Positions 17,416 through 27,046 of a stretch of DNA of 58,982 bases are shown here, piece by piece. The notes beneath the pieces are model-generated. The model ran no database searches and was not told the origin of the DNA. It saw nothing but the letters and a program-made list of their open reading frames with translations. The stretch spans positions 1 to 58,982 of the forward strand of contig NZ_ABCK01000030.1 of the NCBI RefSeq assembly GCF_000170755.1, read 5' to 3'. This DNA is from Lentisphaera araneosa HTCC2155 (GTDB taxonomy: Bacteria; Verrucomicrobiota; Lentisphaeria; Lentisphaerales; Lentisphaeraceae). A program made the translations under genes and the position numbers. Numbering within the stretch: position 1 is the stretch's first letter; each line of letters starts with the position of its first letter.

Positions 17416-18975
17416 TTAATTAGGGTAGCTAATTTCAACTGACTCAGTAAGTGTTTTTTCTTTGAATAAGAGATTTTTCTTGCCAAGCATTGTACCTGAT
17501 TTATTCCAAAACATTAATTCGACTTCTTTAAGTTGCCCCTTCACCTCTATTGGAGGGCTTCTTTTCTTATCTTTCTTTTTCTTGTTTTTCTTTTTCTTAG
17601 GCTTTTTATCCGCGTCTTTTTTACGTTCGGTAAAATGGATCTCAAGCTTTGCTTTCCCCACCTGAAGATCTTTGAGAACTTGTTCAAAGTTATTTCCGGA
17701 CTGTTCAACGAGTCGAGTCAGGTCGATGCCCCACTCAAAATCTTTATTTTCTTCGCCGGGACCACCTAATGGAACTGCACCGGAATTTTGAAACATGGCA
17801 TGCGTGTTCATTTCATAGCGCTTATTATTATTTCTATCAATAAGGCTCAAACCCAACTGAATGTTATCGCGCTTATTGTGAAGTGCTTTAAATCGAATTG
17901 TCGCCCTTGGCTGCCTATTAGACGGCACGGCGTATGCCATAAAAGGTCCACGATCCCAAAAAGAGCTGCGACTCATTAGGCAGCGGTAAAGAACATAAAC
18001 TTTACCCTCGTCGGCCCAGTTCTTGCCCCAACTATTCGCCACGATAAATGCTCCGCGTTCGTAATCAGCTATAGTGACTTCCCCATCATTATTGATATCT
18101 AGGTCATTAGTGATCTTGCCATCATTATTGACGTCATAGCCGACCTCATCGTCGTAACCTACAACACACATCACATGGCCACCGTATTTAGAACCCCAAT
18201 CAGTCCAAATATGTTTGCCGGCCTCATGCGATCTTTTAGGGATCTGCTTGATTTTCTCATCCCCAAGACCTGTAGCATCAATAGTTAACATTCCGCCTCC
18301 ACGACTCTTGAACCAGCCGGCATGATTATGTATCCAGGCTTTGGCAAACTGCAGCTTTTCAGGCGTCGTCACTTTAACAAAGTCATAAGCGGCAATGCGG
18401 TTTTTCATGGCATCATGCCAGATTCCATAGCCATTTGGCCAGTGCCCAACTAGGTCATTATAACGACCTCCATACAATTTTTGTGATGGGATACCAATGG
18501 TGTAGGCGGTTTCGAGACCGTGAATCATTTCGGCGCCACCATTTTTGGCTTTATTGAAAAAATTCCATGAGAAGTGGCTGGGCAGGCTATTTTCTGCTTT
18601 TCTACCATCTCTATTTCGATATGCATTGATCTCGTAGGAGAGCATGCCGGCAACTGTGCCTTCCTGTGAACATGAGTTCGTTCTACCTTGATCCCCTATT
18701 CCCTGCCAGGCTTTATTTTCGCTGTTATCAACTCTTGAGGGCAAGGCTTTCAGCTGCTGCTTTGTGAGTGCTGTACGCGCAACTTTACTCTGACTCCAAC
18801 GATCATATTTTTCCTCCATCCAGGGTAGACGAAAGTACGGAAGTTCACGGGCTTCTTTAAATATATTTTCATTGATTTTCACTGGCTGATTTTCTTGCTG
18901 AAGCTCAGAATTTTTAGCGTCAGCAAAGGGCATAATCAAGACAGATATAAGTACTGAAGTTTCAAATAATTTCAT
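17416..18975 (-). CDS. Secreted papain-like (C1) cysteine protease with EF-hand/dockerin-like insert
   Basis: 519 aa with a signal peptide (1-20). Catalytic triad by motif: C102 in GDQGRTNSCSQEG, H267 in GGHVMCVVGYDDE, N314 in IVANSWGKNWADEG. Between His and Asn lies an extra segment (281-305) with two calcium-loop sequences, DVNNDGKIT and DINNDGEVTIADYE, as in EF-hand or dockerin repeats. Near the C-terminus is a block of lysines (about residues 455-480, KKKKNKKKKDKK). Likely an exported, calcium-dependent peptidase; the target is unknown. It shares about 65 bp of upstream sequence with the sulfatase at 21031. Confidence 0.85.
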   Translation of the reverse strand: MKLFETSVLISVLIMPFADAKNSELQQENQPVKINENIFKEARELPYFRLPWMEEKYDRWSQSKVARTALTKQQLKALPSRVDNSENKAWQGIGDQGRTNSCSQEGTVAGMLSYEINAYRNRDGRKAENSLPSHFSWNFFNKAKNGGAEMIHGLETAYTIGIPSQKLYGGRYNDLVGHWPNGYGIWHDAMKNRIAAYDFVKVTTPEKLQFAKAWIHNHAGWFKSRGGGMLTIDATGLGDEKIKQIPKRSHEAGKHIWTDWGSKYGGHVMCVVGYDDEVGYDVNNDGKITNDLDINNDGEVTIADYERGAFIVANSWGKNWADEGKVYVLYRCLMSRSSFWDRGPFMAYAVPSNRQPRATIRFKALHNKRDNIQLGLSLIDRNNNKRYEMNTHAMFQNSGAVPLGGPGEENKDFEWGIDLTRLVEQSGNNFEQVLKDLQVGKAKLEIHFTERKKDADKKPKKKKNKKKKDKKRSPPIEVKGQLKEVELMFWNKSGTMLGKKNLLFKEKTLTESVEISYPN

Positions 18976-19020
18976 ATTTACATTCTCACATTTGATTTAG
19001 TCAGCAGAAAAATTAGATAA

Positions 19021-19085
19021 GCTTTCGCAGTTCACCTTTGTTTATTATAAATAAGCAAAGATGATCTAATACAGATAAACTTAAG
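19021..19085. repeat. Shared upstream sequence, copy 1
   Basis: GCTTTCGCAGTTCACCTTTG then TTTATTATAAATAAGC, followed by CTAATACAGATAAACTTAAG. A closely similar block lies at 21117-21195, also upstream of a minus-strand gene. Could be a dispersed repeat or a duplicated regulatory region. Confidence 0.65.
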
Positions 19086-19150
19086 TGTTAGGCATTTGAG
19101 CAACTTAAACTTTTACGCCAAGCTTAATTAGAGTTTATCAAGACCTTAAA

Positions 19151-21031
19151 CTATTTCTTTTTTTTCTTATTCTTCTTCCCATTAGTTTTCGAGCGGTCCT
19201 TTTTAGGTGCTTGTAAACCATGTTTCTTAAGCACATGATTCAATAAACCGGGACGGTACTTCTCTGCGAAAGTCGCATTGACGATATTCTCTAACATTGG
19301 CTTAGCGTCATCTCCCATCCAATCAATAACACTCAGTGCCAAAAGAACGGCATAAGAGTCATTATTCACTAATTCTTCTAAGCATTTATAAGCCTCTTCT
19401 TTATCGCCCATTTTAATTAAAGCCCATGCTGACATAGCGCGTACACTATGTGAATCGTCTTTTAAGGCTTGTTTGAGCTGAGCTTTTGCGGATTGCGCAT
19501 CTTTCCCCAAGATTTGTAAACCGCCTGCTCCCCAATAACGTACACCTGAATCACTGTGGTTTAAGTATTCTATTAATTTGTCTAAGTTCTCACTCGATGA
19601 TGCTAAGGCAATATCAGCCGCAGTTATATAAGCACTCAAATCATAAAGTTTTGGCTCGCGCACCATTTCGTAAATAGTCATGTTGTTATCCGCTGCTCGC
19701 TTAACAACTTCTCCCTCAGGCAAAATCCCTGAATCGTAAATATTTACTTGCCAGTCTTTAAGCCCCGCACGCATTTTATTGACTATGCTTGCGTGTTCAG
19801 GGCTATTAATAATGTTGTTTACATTATCGGGATCATTGCTAGAATCATAGAGCTCTTCTACATAGCCTCTTGTCTCAAAGAAACGGCTACTAATTGGATC
19901 GGTTTTGTTAGCTTTATAGTGAGCTTCCCAAGCTTGACTGGCAGGCATATTCCATAAGTAATGTATTTTTTGACCGACAGGACTAAAGGGCATATAATTT
20001 TTCACGTAGAGAAATTGGCCATCGTGTACAGCACGTACATTATCGACTCGTTCATCCATGCGTCCTCGAAAACTAAAATGAAGTTTACGCTGCTCTTTTT
20101 GCTCACCCAAAAAGATCTTTCCTTGCATCTCAGCAGGAATTTTGGCATCGGCTAAACTCAACCACGTTTTGGGCATATCGATAAAACTTACTAAATCATT
20201 AAGTCTAGATCCCGGCTTATCTGCCGGCCACAAATGTTTGAATTTCTCAGGTATGCGAATAATGAGTGGCGTGTGAATACCGCTTTCATAGAGGAATCGT
20301 TTACTGCGTGGCATCACACCACCATGATCAGAGCAATAGATCACAATTGTATCATCGGCTAGGCCATCTTCTTCCAGGGCTTTTAATGCGGCCCCGATAT
20401 CACTATCCATTGTTTTAATACAATCGTGATAAAGAGCATAGTTTTTGCGAATATCCGGTAAATCAGGATGATACTTCCGGAGTTCAACATTGGCAGGGTC
20501 GTGATTAGTTTTATTAATATCAGCCTTAAAAGCCCTGCTCTCATGACTCGATGTAGTATTGATCACCGTAAAAAAGGGTTTGCCTTCCGGGCGATTACGC
20601 CAAGCAAACTTTGACTTGGGATCATCCCAACATTCTTTGTCATCACGCCCGCCAATATTGTAATCTGTCTTGGTGCAATTTGTTGTGTAATAACCCGCTT
20701 CTTTAAGATAATCCACGTAGTATTTTATTTTATCGTGGGGGATTTCATAACGACTGCGCATGGGGTGAGTGCCCATTGATATGGCATGAATCCCCGTTAT
20801 CCACGTACTCCGGGACGGCGCACAAACAGGGGCATTGGCAAAACATTTTTCATAGAGAAAGCCTTCACTGGCTAGTTTATCTAAATTTGGTGTAATGGCA
20901 AATTTATTACCATAGCAGCCGAGCCATCTGGCACTATTATCCTCACTCGTCAACCATAGGATATTCGGCCGAGTGTCTCCCATCGTGATCATGCCAAATA
21001 GCAATAAAAATACACTGTAGAATTTGTTCAT
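19151..21031 (-). CDS. S1 sulfatase with C-terminal HEAT repeats (CAPSR type)
   Basis: 626 aa, longer than its neighbours. Signal peptide 1-20. Metal site LWLTSEDNSA, formylglycine Cys C70 in VCAPSRSTWITG, and second metal site YCSDHGGVMPRSKRFLYESG. The C-terminal part (about 470-610) is helical and HEAT-like (SGVRYWGAGGLQILG, HSVRAMSAWALIKMG, SYAVLLALSVIDWMG), and the protein ends in NGKKNKKKKK. Exported sulfate-ester hydrolase; HEAT repeats probably mediate protein contact. AAGGA lies before the ATG. No class I element was found upstream; instead it has the shared 21117 sequence. Confidence 0.93.
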   Translation of the reverse strand: MNKFYSVFLLLFGMITMGDTRPNILWLTSEDNSARWLGCYGNKFAITPNLDKLASEGFLYEKCFANAPVCAPSRSTWITGIHAISMGTHPMRSRYEIPHDKIKYYVDYLKEAGYYTTNCTKTDYNIGGRDDKECWDDPKSKFAWRNRPEGKPFFTVINTTSSHESRAFKADINKTNHDPANVELRKYHPDLPDIRKNYALYHDCIKTMDSDIGAALKALEEDGLADDTIVIYCSDHGGVMPRSKRFLYESGIHTPLIIRIPEKFKHLWPADKPGSRLNDLVSFIDMPKTWLSLADAKIPAEMQGKIFLGEQKEQRKLHFSFRGRMDERVDNVRAVHDGQFLYVKNYMPFSPVGQKIHYLWNMPASQAWEAHYKANKTDPISSRFFETRGYVEELYDSSNDPDNVNNIINSPEHASIVNKMRAGLKDWQVNIYDSGILPEGEVVKRAADNNMTIYEMVREPKLYDLSAYITAADIALASSSENLDKLIEYLNHSDSGVRYWGAGGLQILGKDAQSAKAQLKQALKDDSHSVRAMSAWALIKMGDKEEAYKCLEELVNNDSYAVLLALSVIDWMGDDAKPMLENIVNATFAEKYRPGLLNHVLKKHGLQAPKKDRSKTNGKKNKKKKK

Positions 21032-21569
21032 TCATTAGTCCTTCATTTTGTGAAAAATTATTAACAAAGATTTTATACCAGTTTAATTCACTTAATGAGC
21101 TTAAAAGTTTAGGTCCGCTTTCGCAGTTTACCTTTGTTTATTGTTAATAAGCCTTTTTCATCAAACATTATGTTCTAACACAGATAAACTCAGATTAACA
21201 CAGATGTTTTTTTCACAAACAAGATCAATTTTTGTGCTTTTCCGTGCTCTTTGGTGGTTTAATAAATCTCAAAAACTTAAAGCACTAAAAATCACTAAAT
21301 AACACAGAAAGTTCTGAGGCAGATTCTAATAAATTAACTTATTATTTTTTGGAAAATACTGGGAGTGTTGATTGTTAATCGGCACCCTATTGCGGACTCC
21401 GCAACAATGCTTTTCTTGGCTAGACGGATGCACCACTCCTGGTTCGACTGCGTCCCAAGATCAAGTCCTTTTACTTGAGGGGTTGCCGTTTAAAACCCCT
21501 CATTTTGTCGCCTGATCTTTTTTGTTCAAAGACTCAGCAACCTCAGTTTACTCCACAAGCTTATTGCAC
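21032..21569. other. 538-bp non-coding region with repeats
   Basis: No gene supported. Holds the shared upstream copy (21117-21195), a TCCGTGCTCTTTGGTGG-type dispersed sequence (21241-21257), the palindrome TTGCGGACTCCGCAA (21390-21404), and a GGGGTTGCC..AAAACCCC hairpin near 21479-21500. Confidence 0.55.
21117..21195. repeat. Shared upstream sequence, copy 2
   Basis: GCTTTCGCAGTTTACCTTTG then TTTATTGTTAATAAGC, followed by CTAACACAGATAAACTCAG. It matches 19021-19085. Confidence 0.65.
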
Positions 21570-22340
21570 CTAATTTTGTACCTTGTTGTTCTTCAATTCC
21601 TTAAAAGCTTCTTTCAAAGCTTTTTTCATTTCATCAAGTTCACTGTAACATTTATCTTCATTAACTACATCCTTGAGTATTTTTTGGATAGCATCTGCGT
21701 TTTCGACCATCTCTTCATCTGTGAACATTTCCTTGAGTACTTCTTGGATGGCTTCAATTGCGTCAGACTCTAACGACATTAACTTTTTTTGATCATCCTT
21801 TAAAATATCCACCCAGCCTAGGCTTAAGAGACTGCAAATAAAATCAACAGCTTCCAGCGGTCGCAAACCGATATCTGCCCCAACGAAGCCAAGATAAACA
21901 GCTAGTCGAAATTCATCTGCCGGTTTCATAAAACTATCTCCTGACCTTCTACCACGCTCAGTGTAGTCTATACTTTCAAGCAAATTAACTCCACCGAACT
22001 TAAAACTGGCACTGAAATTATGTTCATCTTCGTATGGCAGAGGAAACTTATGTGTTGAGACAGTTCCACCCGATGAACTTTCATGCCATACACCGATGCC
22101 CCTACCTACCCATCCCAATCGGTAGGCGTCATAGTCATCATATTGCAGTTCTAAAAGTTTGGTAGCTTTTATGTTAGCACCAAAGCCAATAGGTCCGCCT
22201 GCAACATTCACCCTACTTATATCGAAGAAGTCGTTCTGGAGGTTGGTAAAGTGAGTTCGAGGACTGGTGGCACACCCAGTCAAAATCGTCATGGCTAGAA
22301 TGATAATACTTATACGTATCAAGTTGTGGACTGTATTCAT
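21570..22340 (-). CDS. Uncharacterised lipoprotein
   Basis: 256 aa. A clear lipoprotein signal (IRISIIILAMTILTGC, lipid Cys at 23). The middle is beta-rich with aromatic and Gly residues (YRLGWVGRGIGVWHESSSGG). A short hydrophobic stretch, GLRPLEAVDFICSLLSLGWV, precedes a C-terminal 75-residue helical, charged region (EVLKEMFTDEEMVENADAIQ). I do not recognise the family. It is the last gene of the minus-strand sulfatase run and lies 52 bp after the sulfatase at 22393-23862, so it may be co-transcribed. The 52-bp gap contains a duplicated TTTTTTGTTAGTGTTTA sequence. Confidence 0.75.
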   Translation of the reverse strand: MNTVHNLIRISIIILAMTILTGCATSPRTHFTNLQNDFFDISRVNVAGGPIGFGANIKATKLLELQYDDYDAYRLGWVGRGIGVWHESSSGGTVSTHKFPLPYEDEHNFSASFKFGGVNLLESIDYTERGRRSGDSFMKPADEFRLAVYLGFVGADIGLRPLEAVDFICSLLSLGWVDILKDDQKKLMSLESDAIEAIQEVLKEMFTDEEMVENADAIQKILKDVVNEDKCYSELDEMKKALKEAFKELKNNKVQN

Positions 22341-22392
22341 TTAATTATCTCTTAGAGTCTATTTTTTGTTAGTGTTTATTTTTTGTTAGTGT

Positions 22393-23862
22393 TTATTTTT
22401 TGTTCTTCTTATTCTTTTTGTCTTTCTTCTTTTTGCTGCCCTTTGCGCTTTTATTTGCGGCTTGAGAACTCGCTGGCAAGCGTTCGATTTGGAAGTTTTT
22501 CTCTGCAAGATTTGAAGCATCACCAGCCGGTCTGGAGTTCTTCTTTAATTCAGCCATAAATTTGGCCATGTTTTTCTTCAAAGATTCAGCGATCTCGGGA
22601 TGCTGAGCGGATACTTCAGTCGTTTCTCCGATGTCTTCTTTAAGGTTAAAGAGCGCTCCCTCCTTGGCTGGTTGCAGTCCATTCCAATCTTCAGGCTTTT
22701 TGTTATTGTAGGGATTTTGTTGTTTCGCATAATATTTCCAGCCATTGTGGATAATGGTCGCTCCAGGGACAATTTGCGTCTCACGCAAAGCTTTGCTTTC
22801 TTGATCACCAAGTAACTGTGGAAGAATATTAACACCATCAATCACGCGATCATTTGGAACATCAACTCCGGCAAGCTCACAGAAAGTTGGAAGCATGTCA
22901 ATAATGCCGATCATCGCATCACTTGAGGCATCGACCTTAACTTTTCCGGGCCAACGAATAATGAATGGCACGCGTACACCGCCCTCAAAATTCGTCCATT
23001 TACCATCGCGTAGAGGGCCACTTAAACCAACATCATACTTTTTTTGACGTTCAACTGGGGGGCCATTATCAGAGGTAAAAACAACAATGGTATTCTCTTT
23101 CAGTCCCAATTCATCCAGAGCATCCATTAAATGCTTAAACTGCCAGTCGATTTCGTGAATGACTTCGCCGTAATTACCGCGTTTTGATGTTCCTTTAAAT
23201 TGCTCAGAAGGAAAATAAGGCGCATGAGGCATGGGGTCAGAATAAACCAGGAAGAAGGGGTTCTTTTTGTGTTTCGTCATGAAATTAATAGCTGCTTTCA
23301 CCATACCCGGAGCCTGTCCCTCAGTCTTTTGAATTTTACTGGCGAGCTCTTTTCTGTTTTCAATGAGTGAGGGCTTTTCAGAGCCCTCTATAACTTTGAG
23401 GAAGCCATAAAAATAATCATAGCCATGGTTTAAAGGATGAAAGGGTTTCCACTCACCTAAATGCCATTTACCAACGAGAGCAGTGTTATACCCCGCCGTT
23501 TTCATTAACTCGGGAAGTGTAATTTCCGATGGATTAAGTCCTATTGGCCCCTCTCTATGTTTGTATATAACTTGTGGCAAGCCCACTCGATGAGCGTATG
23601 AACCCGTCATGAATGCCGCCCTACTGGGGCTACAGCGCTGATGCACGTAGAAGCTGGAAAACTTCGTCCCCTCTTTCGCCAACTGATCAATGGCCGGCGT
23701 GTACTGACCTTCCGCTCCGTAACAGCCGATATCCCCATAACCGAGGTCATCGGTGAGGTAAAAAAGAATATTGGGTTTTTGCTGAGCCTGCAAACTCACG
23801 ACGCCAGTGAAAAATGCGAGACATGCTAGGGAGGTAACAAATTGTCGATTCAGTTTTATCAT
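22393..23862 (-). CDS. S1 sulfatase (CSPSR type)
   Basis: 489 aa. Signal peptide 1-27 (ACLAFFTGVVSLQAQ). Metal site LFYLTDDLGYGDIGCYG, formylglycine Cys C77 in QRCSPSRAAFMTG, GKWHLGEWKPF, and TSDNGPPVERQKKYDVG. Arylsulfatase A-like. The C-terminus is KSAKGSKKKKDKKNKKNKK. The gene starts 17 bp after the stop of the sulfatase at 23879, so the two are almost certainly one transcript. Substrate is unknown. Confidence 0.95.
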   Translation of the reverse strand: MIKLNRQFVTSLACLAFFTGVVSLQAQQKPNILFYLTDDLGYGDIGCYGAEGQYTPAIDQLAKEGTKFSSFYVHQRCSPSRAAFMTGSYAHRVGLPQVIYKHREGPIGLNPSEITLPELMKTAGYNTALVGKWHLGEWKPFHPLNHGYDYFYGFLKVIEGSEKPSLIENRKELASKIQKTEGQAPGMVKAAINFMTKHKKNPFFLVYSDPMPHAPYFPSEQFKGTSKRGNYGEVIHEIDWQFKHLMDALDELGLKENTIVVFTSDNGPPVERQKKYDVGLSGPLRDGKWTNFEGGVRVPFIIRWPGKVKVDASSDAMIGIIDMLPTFCELAGVDVPNDRVIDGVNILPQLLGDQESKALRETQIVPGATIIHNGWKYYAKQQNPYNNKKPEDWNGLQPAKEGALFNLKEDIGETTEVSAQHPEIAESLKKNMAKFMAELKKNSRPAGDASNLAEKNFQIERLPASSQAANKSAKGSKKKKDKKNKKNKK

Positions 23863-23878
23863 AATGAGATATGTCTTT

Positions 23879-25369
23879 TTACTTTTCCGCTTTCTTTTTT
23901 TCGCGCTTTTTCTTTTTGTCTGCTTTATCAGACTGATCGCTATCTGAGCCCTTTTTCTTGGCCGATTTTTTCTTTTTAGGATCTTGGCCCTGCTCTTTCA
24001 TTTTGGCTTTTTTGGCTTTCTTGGCATCCTTTGGATCGATGCTTGAAAACTCGTCATTCATTTCTTTCATGTCAGCTTTTAGCTTCTCATGCATCTGCTT
24101 AACTACTTGTGCGTATTCCGGATTTGTAGCTAAGTTATTCATTTCCCAGGGATCGTTTTTCAGATCATACAGCTCGAATTCAGGGCTTATTAAAAGGCGG
24201 TCAGCTTTCATTTGTGCATCTGAATCCGTCTTAGCTTTTTCTAGCCACTCTCTCCATGCCACAGCAAATATGGAGTTGCGACTGGGGTTCATAATAGTAT
24301 CTACATAGTAAGGGTTCTCCTGCTTAGGACTCCAGATTAGCTTGAACTCTTTACTACGAATCGCTCTTTGCATAAAACCGCCTGCCTGATGAACTAAAAA
24401 AGCATGGTCACGATGGTCAGAGGCTTCACCTTTTAAAACTGAGTAAAAACTTCTACCGTCGATTGCCGGTGCATCTCCACCTGCAATATCGATTAAAGTT
24501 GCAGAGATATCGCAGTACATAGCTACCGCATCTGTCACCGTAGGGCTAAATTTACCCGGCCAGCGCGCTAAACAAAGGCCTTTGGTGCCGTAATCATAGA
24601 TCGACCATTTACCATTGGGTAAAGAGGTACCCTGTTCACTTAAAAAAATAAAAACTGTATTGTCCGCAAGATTCATTTCATCAATAATCTTCATGGTCTC
24701 TCCGACCTGTTTATCCAGGTCTTCTACCTCAGCAGCGTGCCTTGCCAGCGATTCACGCGTTGCAGGCGTATCCACCATGTGGGGCGGTATGACAACCTTA
24801 TCCAGGTAAGTTTTGTAATCGCCAATGGTCCAGGGATGATGAGCATTTACTGAAGCGACAACCATACAGAACGGTTTATTTTCCGATTTAGATGTTTCTA
24901 AAAACTGCTTTACCCCACTCATTTCCCAGGTCGGTTCCTCATGATTTGCGTCCTTCGCAAAACCGGGAATATCGATAAAATCAGTCACTCTTTTAAAGTG
25001 GCTCTTACCGGCTAAGCCGACTCTGTAACCCAAGTCCCCAAGATAATTAGCGATATTATTGAATTCTCCCGAAGGTTTATTACCATTTGTGTAAATACCA
25101 CTTGTTGGCGGTAGCAGACCTGTGTAAAGCTCATGTCGTATGGGACCACACTGAGCTACTGCTCCACTAAAGTTTGTGAATCGAACACTTTGCTTAGCCA
25201 ACTTATCTATATTCGGGGTATTTGTATAAAGGCCTGCATCATTACAGCCAAAGCTTGACCAAGCGACATCATCTGCCAAAACAATGACGAAGTTAGGTTT
25301 TTCTTCAGCCAGTATTGGGCTCGTAAAAGATAGTGCGAGTAAAACACCGGTATATAAGGCTTTTATCAT
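23879..25369 (-). CDS. S1 sulfatase with atypical CGPIR motif
   Basis: Start set at 25369 (496 aa): it opens the signal peptide MIKALYTGVLLALSF, whereas 25408 adds 13 charged residues. Metal site VIVLADDVAW. The formylglycine position is C74 in VAQCGPIRHELYTG, with Ile where Ser or Ala is usual; Cys, Pro and Arg of CxPxR are kept. The second metal motif is LSEQGTSLPNGKW, with Glu-Gln in place of Asp-Asn/His, a variant also known in other S1 sulfatases. Lys-rich tail (about 70 residues, including DPKKKKSAKKKGSDSDQ and KKKKREKKKAEK). Between two other sulfatase genes on the same strand. Confidence 0.92.
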   Translation of the reverse strand: MIKALYTGVLLALSFTSPILAEEKPNFVIVLADDVAWSSFGCNDAGLYTNTPNIDKLAKQSVRFTNFSGAVAQCGPIRHELYTGLLPPTSGIYTNGNKPSGEFNNIANYLGDLGYRVGLAGKSHFKRVTDFIDIPGFAKDANHEEPTWEMSGVKQFLETSKSENKPFCMVVASVNAHHPWTIGDYKTYLDKVVIPPHMVDTPATRESLARHAAEVEDLDKQVGETMKIIDEMNLADNTVFIFLSEQGTSLPNGKWSIYDYGTKGLCLARWPGKFSPTVTDAVAMYCDISATLIDIAGGDAPAIDGRSFYSVLKGEASDHRDHAFLVHQAGGFMQRAIRSKEFKLIWSPKQENPYYVDTIMNPSRNSIFAVAWREWLEKAKTDSDAQMKADRLLISPEFELYDLKNDPWEMNNLATNPEYAQVVKQMHEKLKADMKEMNDEFSSIDPKDAKKAKKAKMKEQGQDPKKKKSAKKKGSDSDQSDKADKKKKREKKKAEK

Positions 25370-25513
25370 AGTTGAGGTTTCCTTTTCATTTTTACCGATA
25401 TCTTGCATCGGTGTCTAAAATTTCTGGTTTATATCATCGACTTTTTATGATGATCAGTTCGATGATTTGATTATCTAAAATATTCTTTGTGATATGAGGC
25501 CAATTAAAGGGAC

Positions 25514-27013
25514 TTACTTATTCTTTTTATTCTTTTTCTCTTTATTCTTCTTAGCCTTGGAGCTTTTTTCTTTATTCTTATCTCCCTTGGAGTTTTTGTC
25601 TTTTTTGTTCTTAATCTCTACGTAAGCCGCCTGACCCTCATCAAAGGGAGCCTCCATTGAATTTTCATCGATATCCTTTTGGAAAGCTTCCATAGCCTTT
25701 TGGAGCTCCTGTAAAACTTCTGGGTATTTATCCGCGACATTTGTTGTTTCACCAATATCAGCATGCATGTCGTAAAGGCCTGAAGTTTTGGTAGAATATT
25801 TGAAACGATGGTTGCGGACTCCAGTAATTTTTGGCGTGTTACCAGCATAAAAGATATACTTATTCGGTGACTTAACATCAGGCTCACACATCATAATAGG
25901 GAAAATATTGTTGCCATCAATTTTCTGGGGCACCTCAGGTTCAATCCCGGCTAAAGCTGCATAAGTAGGAAAGATATCCATGAGCGAAGCAATCTCATTA
26001 GTCTTTTTGCCTTCCGGTAAAGTTCCTGGCCAGCTAAGGACAAAAGGAACGCGAACACCGCCCTCTTCTGAACTACCCTTCCAGCCTTTTAAAGGTAAGT
26101 TTGAACCCTTTTCGGCATGTTCTTTATTTGGTTTTGAATCCGCGCCATTATCTGAAGTAAAAGCAATGATCGTCTTTTTCTCAATGCCATTTTCTTGAAG
26201 TGCCTTAATGACTTCACCAACGGACCAGTCAATTTCCTCGATCATATCGCCATAAAGCCCATGATCACTTTTTCCGCGAAATGCAGCATCAACTGTATAG
26301 GGGTGGTGAGGAGTACCATGAGCAAAGTAAAGGAAAAATGGTTTATCTTTATTTTCCTTAATGTACCTAACTGCATCGTGAGTATAACGTTTAGTCAATT
26401 GAGTGATATCTGTTGGCCACTCGATGACGTTGTCATTTTTCATCAAGATTGTTGAATTCCCGTGCACGCCCTTGCCCTTGTCGGCCCAATAATCCTCGAT
26501 AGTGAATTCCCCGCTTGGTTTAAAACCCTCGGCTACCGGCAGTTTGTGAGTCTTGGCATCACCGTGGTTAGTGCCTGGAACACCGAAGTAATAATCAAAA
26601 CCCTGATCTCTTGGCAGGTAACCCGCAGTGTGACCGAGGTGCCATTTACCAATTAGAGCAGTGGTGTATCCTTTCTCTTTAAGCATTTCGGGAATCGTCA
26701 CCACTTCTTTAATCAAACCTGTCGTTGAGTTTGGGTAAACGATAGAACCAACGCCTACGCGAAAATTAAAGGCACCAGTCATAAGTGAAGCTCGAGCTGG
26801 CGAACATTTATGTCTCGCATAAAAATCGGTAAAGCGAACACCCCTATCAGCCATTTTATCAATATTGGGCGTCTTTATAATCGGGTGACCATAGCAACCC
26901 AGATCACCATAGCCCTGGTCATCCGTCATGATAAAGATGAAATTGGGCATTTCGGCCTTGGCAGTAAAGCCTAGTAAAAATGAGAGCGAAATTATAAGAG
27001 TACGAAAAGTCAT
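25514..27013 (-). CDS. S1 sulfatase (CSPAR type)
   Basis: Start at 27013 (499 aa), with AGGA upstream and a signal peptide TLIISLSFLLGFTAKA. The ATG at 27043 would put ten residues ahead. Metal site FIMTDDQGYGDLGCYG, formylglycine Cys C70 in HKCSPARASLMTG, GKWHLGH, and TSDNGADSKPNKE. Arylsulfatase A-like. Ends in a 40-residue Lys-rich tail (KKDKNSKGDKNKEKSSKAKK). A class I element lies 33 nt upstream, and it is probably the first gene of an operon running to 21570. Confidence 0.95.
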   Translation of the reverse strand: MTFRTLIISLSFLLGFTAKAEMPNFIFIMTDDQGYGDLGCYGHPIIKTPNIDKMADRGVRFTDFYARHKCSPARASLMTGAFNFRVGVGSIVYPNSTTGLIKEVVTIPEMLKEKGYTTALIGKWHLGHTAGYLPRDQGFDYYFGVPGTNHGDAKTHKLPVAEGFKPSGEFTIEDYWADKGKGVHGNSTILMKNDNVIEWPTDITQLTKRYTHDAVRYIKENKDKPFFLYFAHGTPHHPYTVDAAFRGKSDHGLYGDMIEEIDWSVGEVIKALQENGIEKKTIIAFTSDNGADSKPNKEHAEKGSNLPLKGWKGSSEEGGVRVPFVLSWPGTLPEGKKTNEIASLMDIFPTYAALAGIEPEVPQKIDGNNIFPIMMCEPDVKSPNKYIFYAGNTPKITGVRNHRFKYSTKTSGLYDMHADIGETTNVADKYPEVLQELQKAMEAFQKDIDENSMEAPFDEGQAAYVEIKNKKDKNSKGDKNKEKSSKAKKNKEKKNKKNK

Positions 27014-27046
27014 ATTTATTCCTGAAACAGTTTTTAAAATCATATA

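Noticed and set aside
17462-17769. Hydrophobic-looking plus-strand frames opposite the protease Lys block
   Set aside because: The apparent Leu/Phe-rich stretch is the complement of AAG/AAA codons in the real protease gene.
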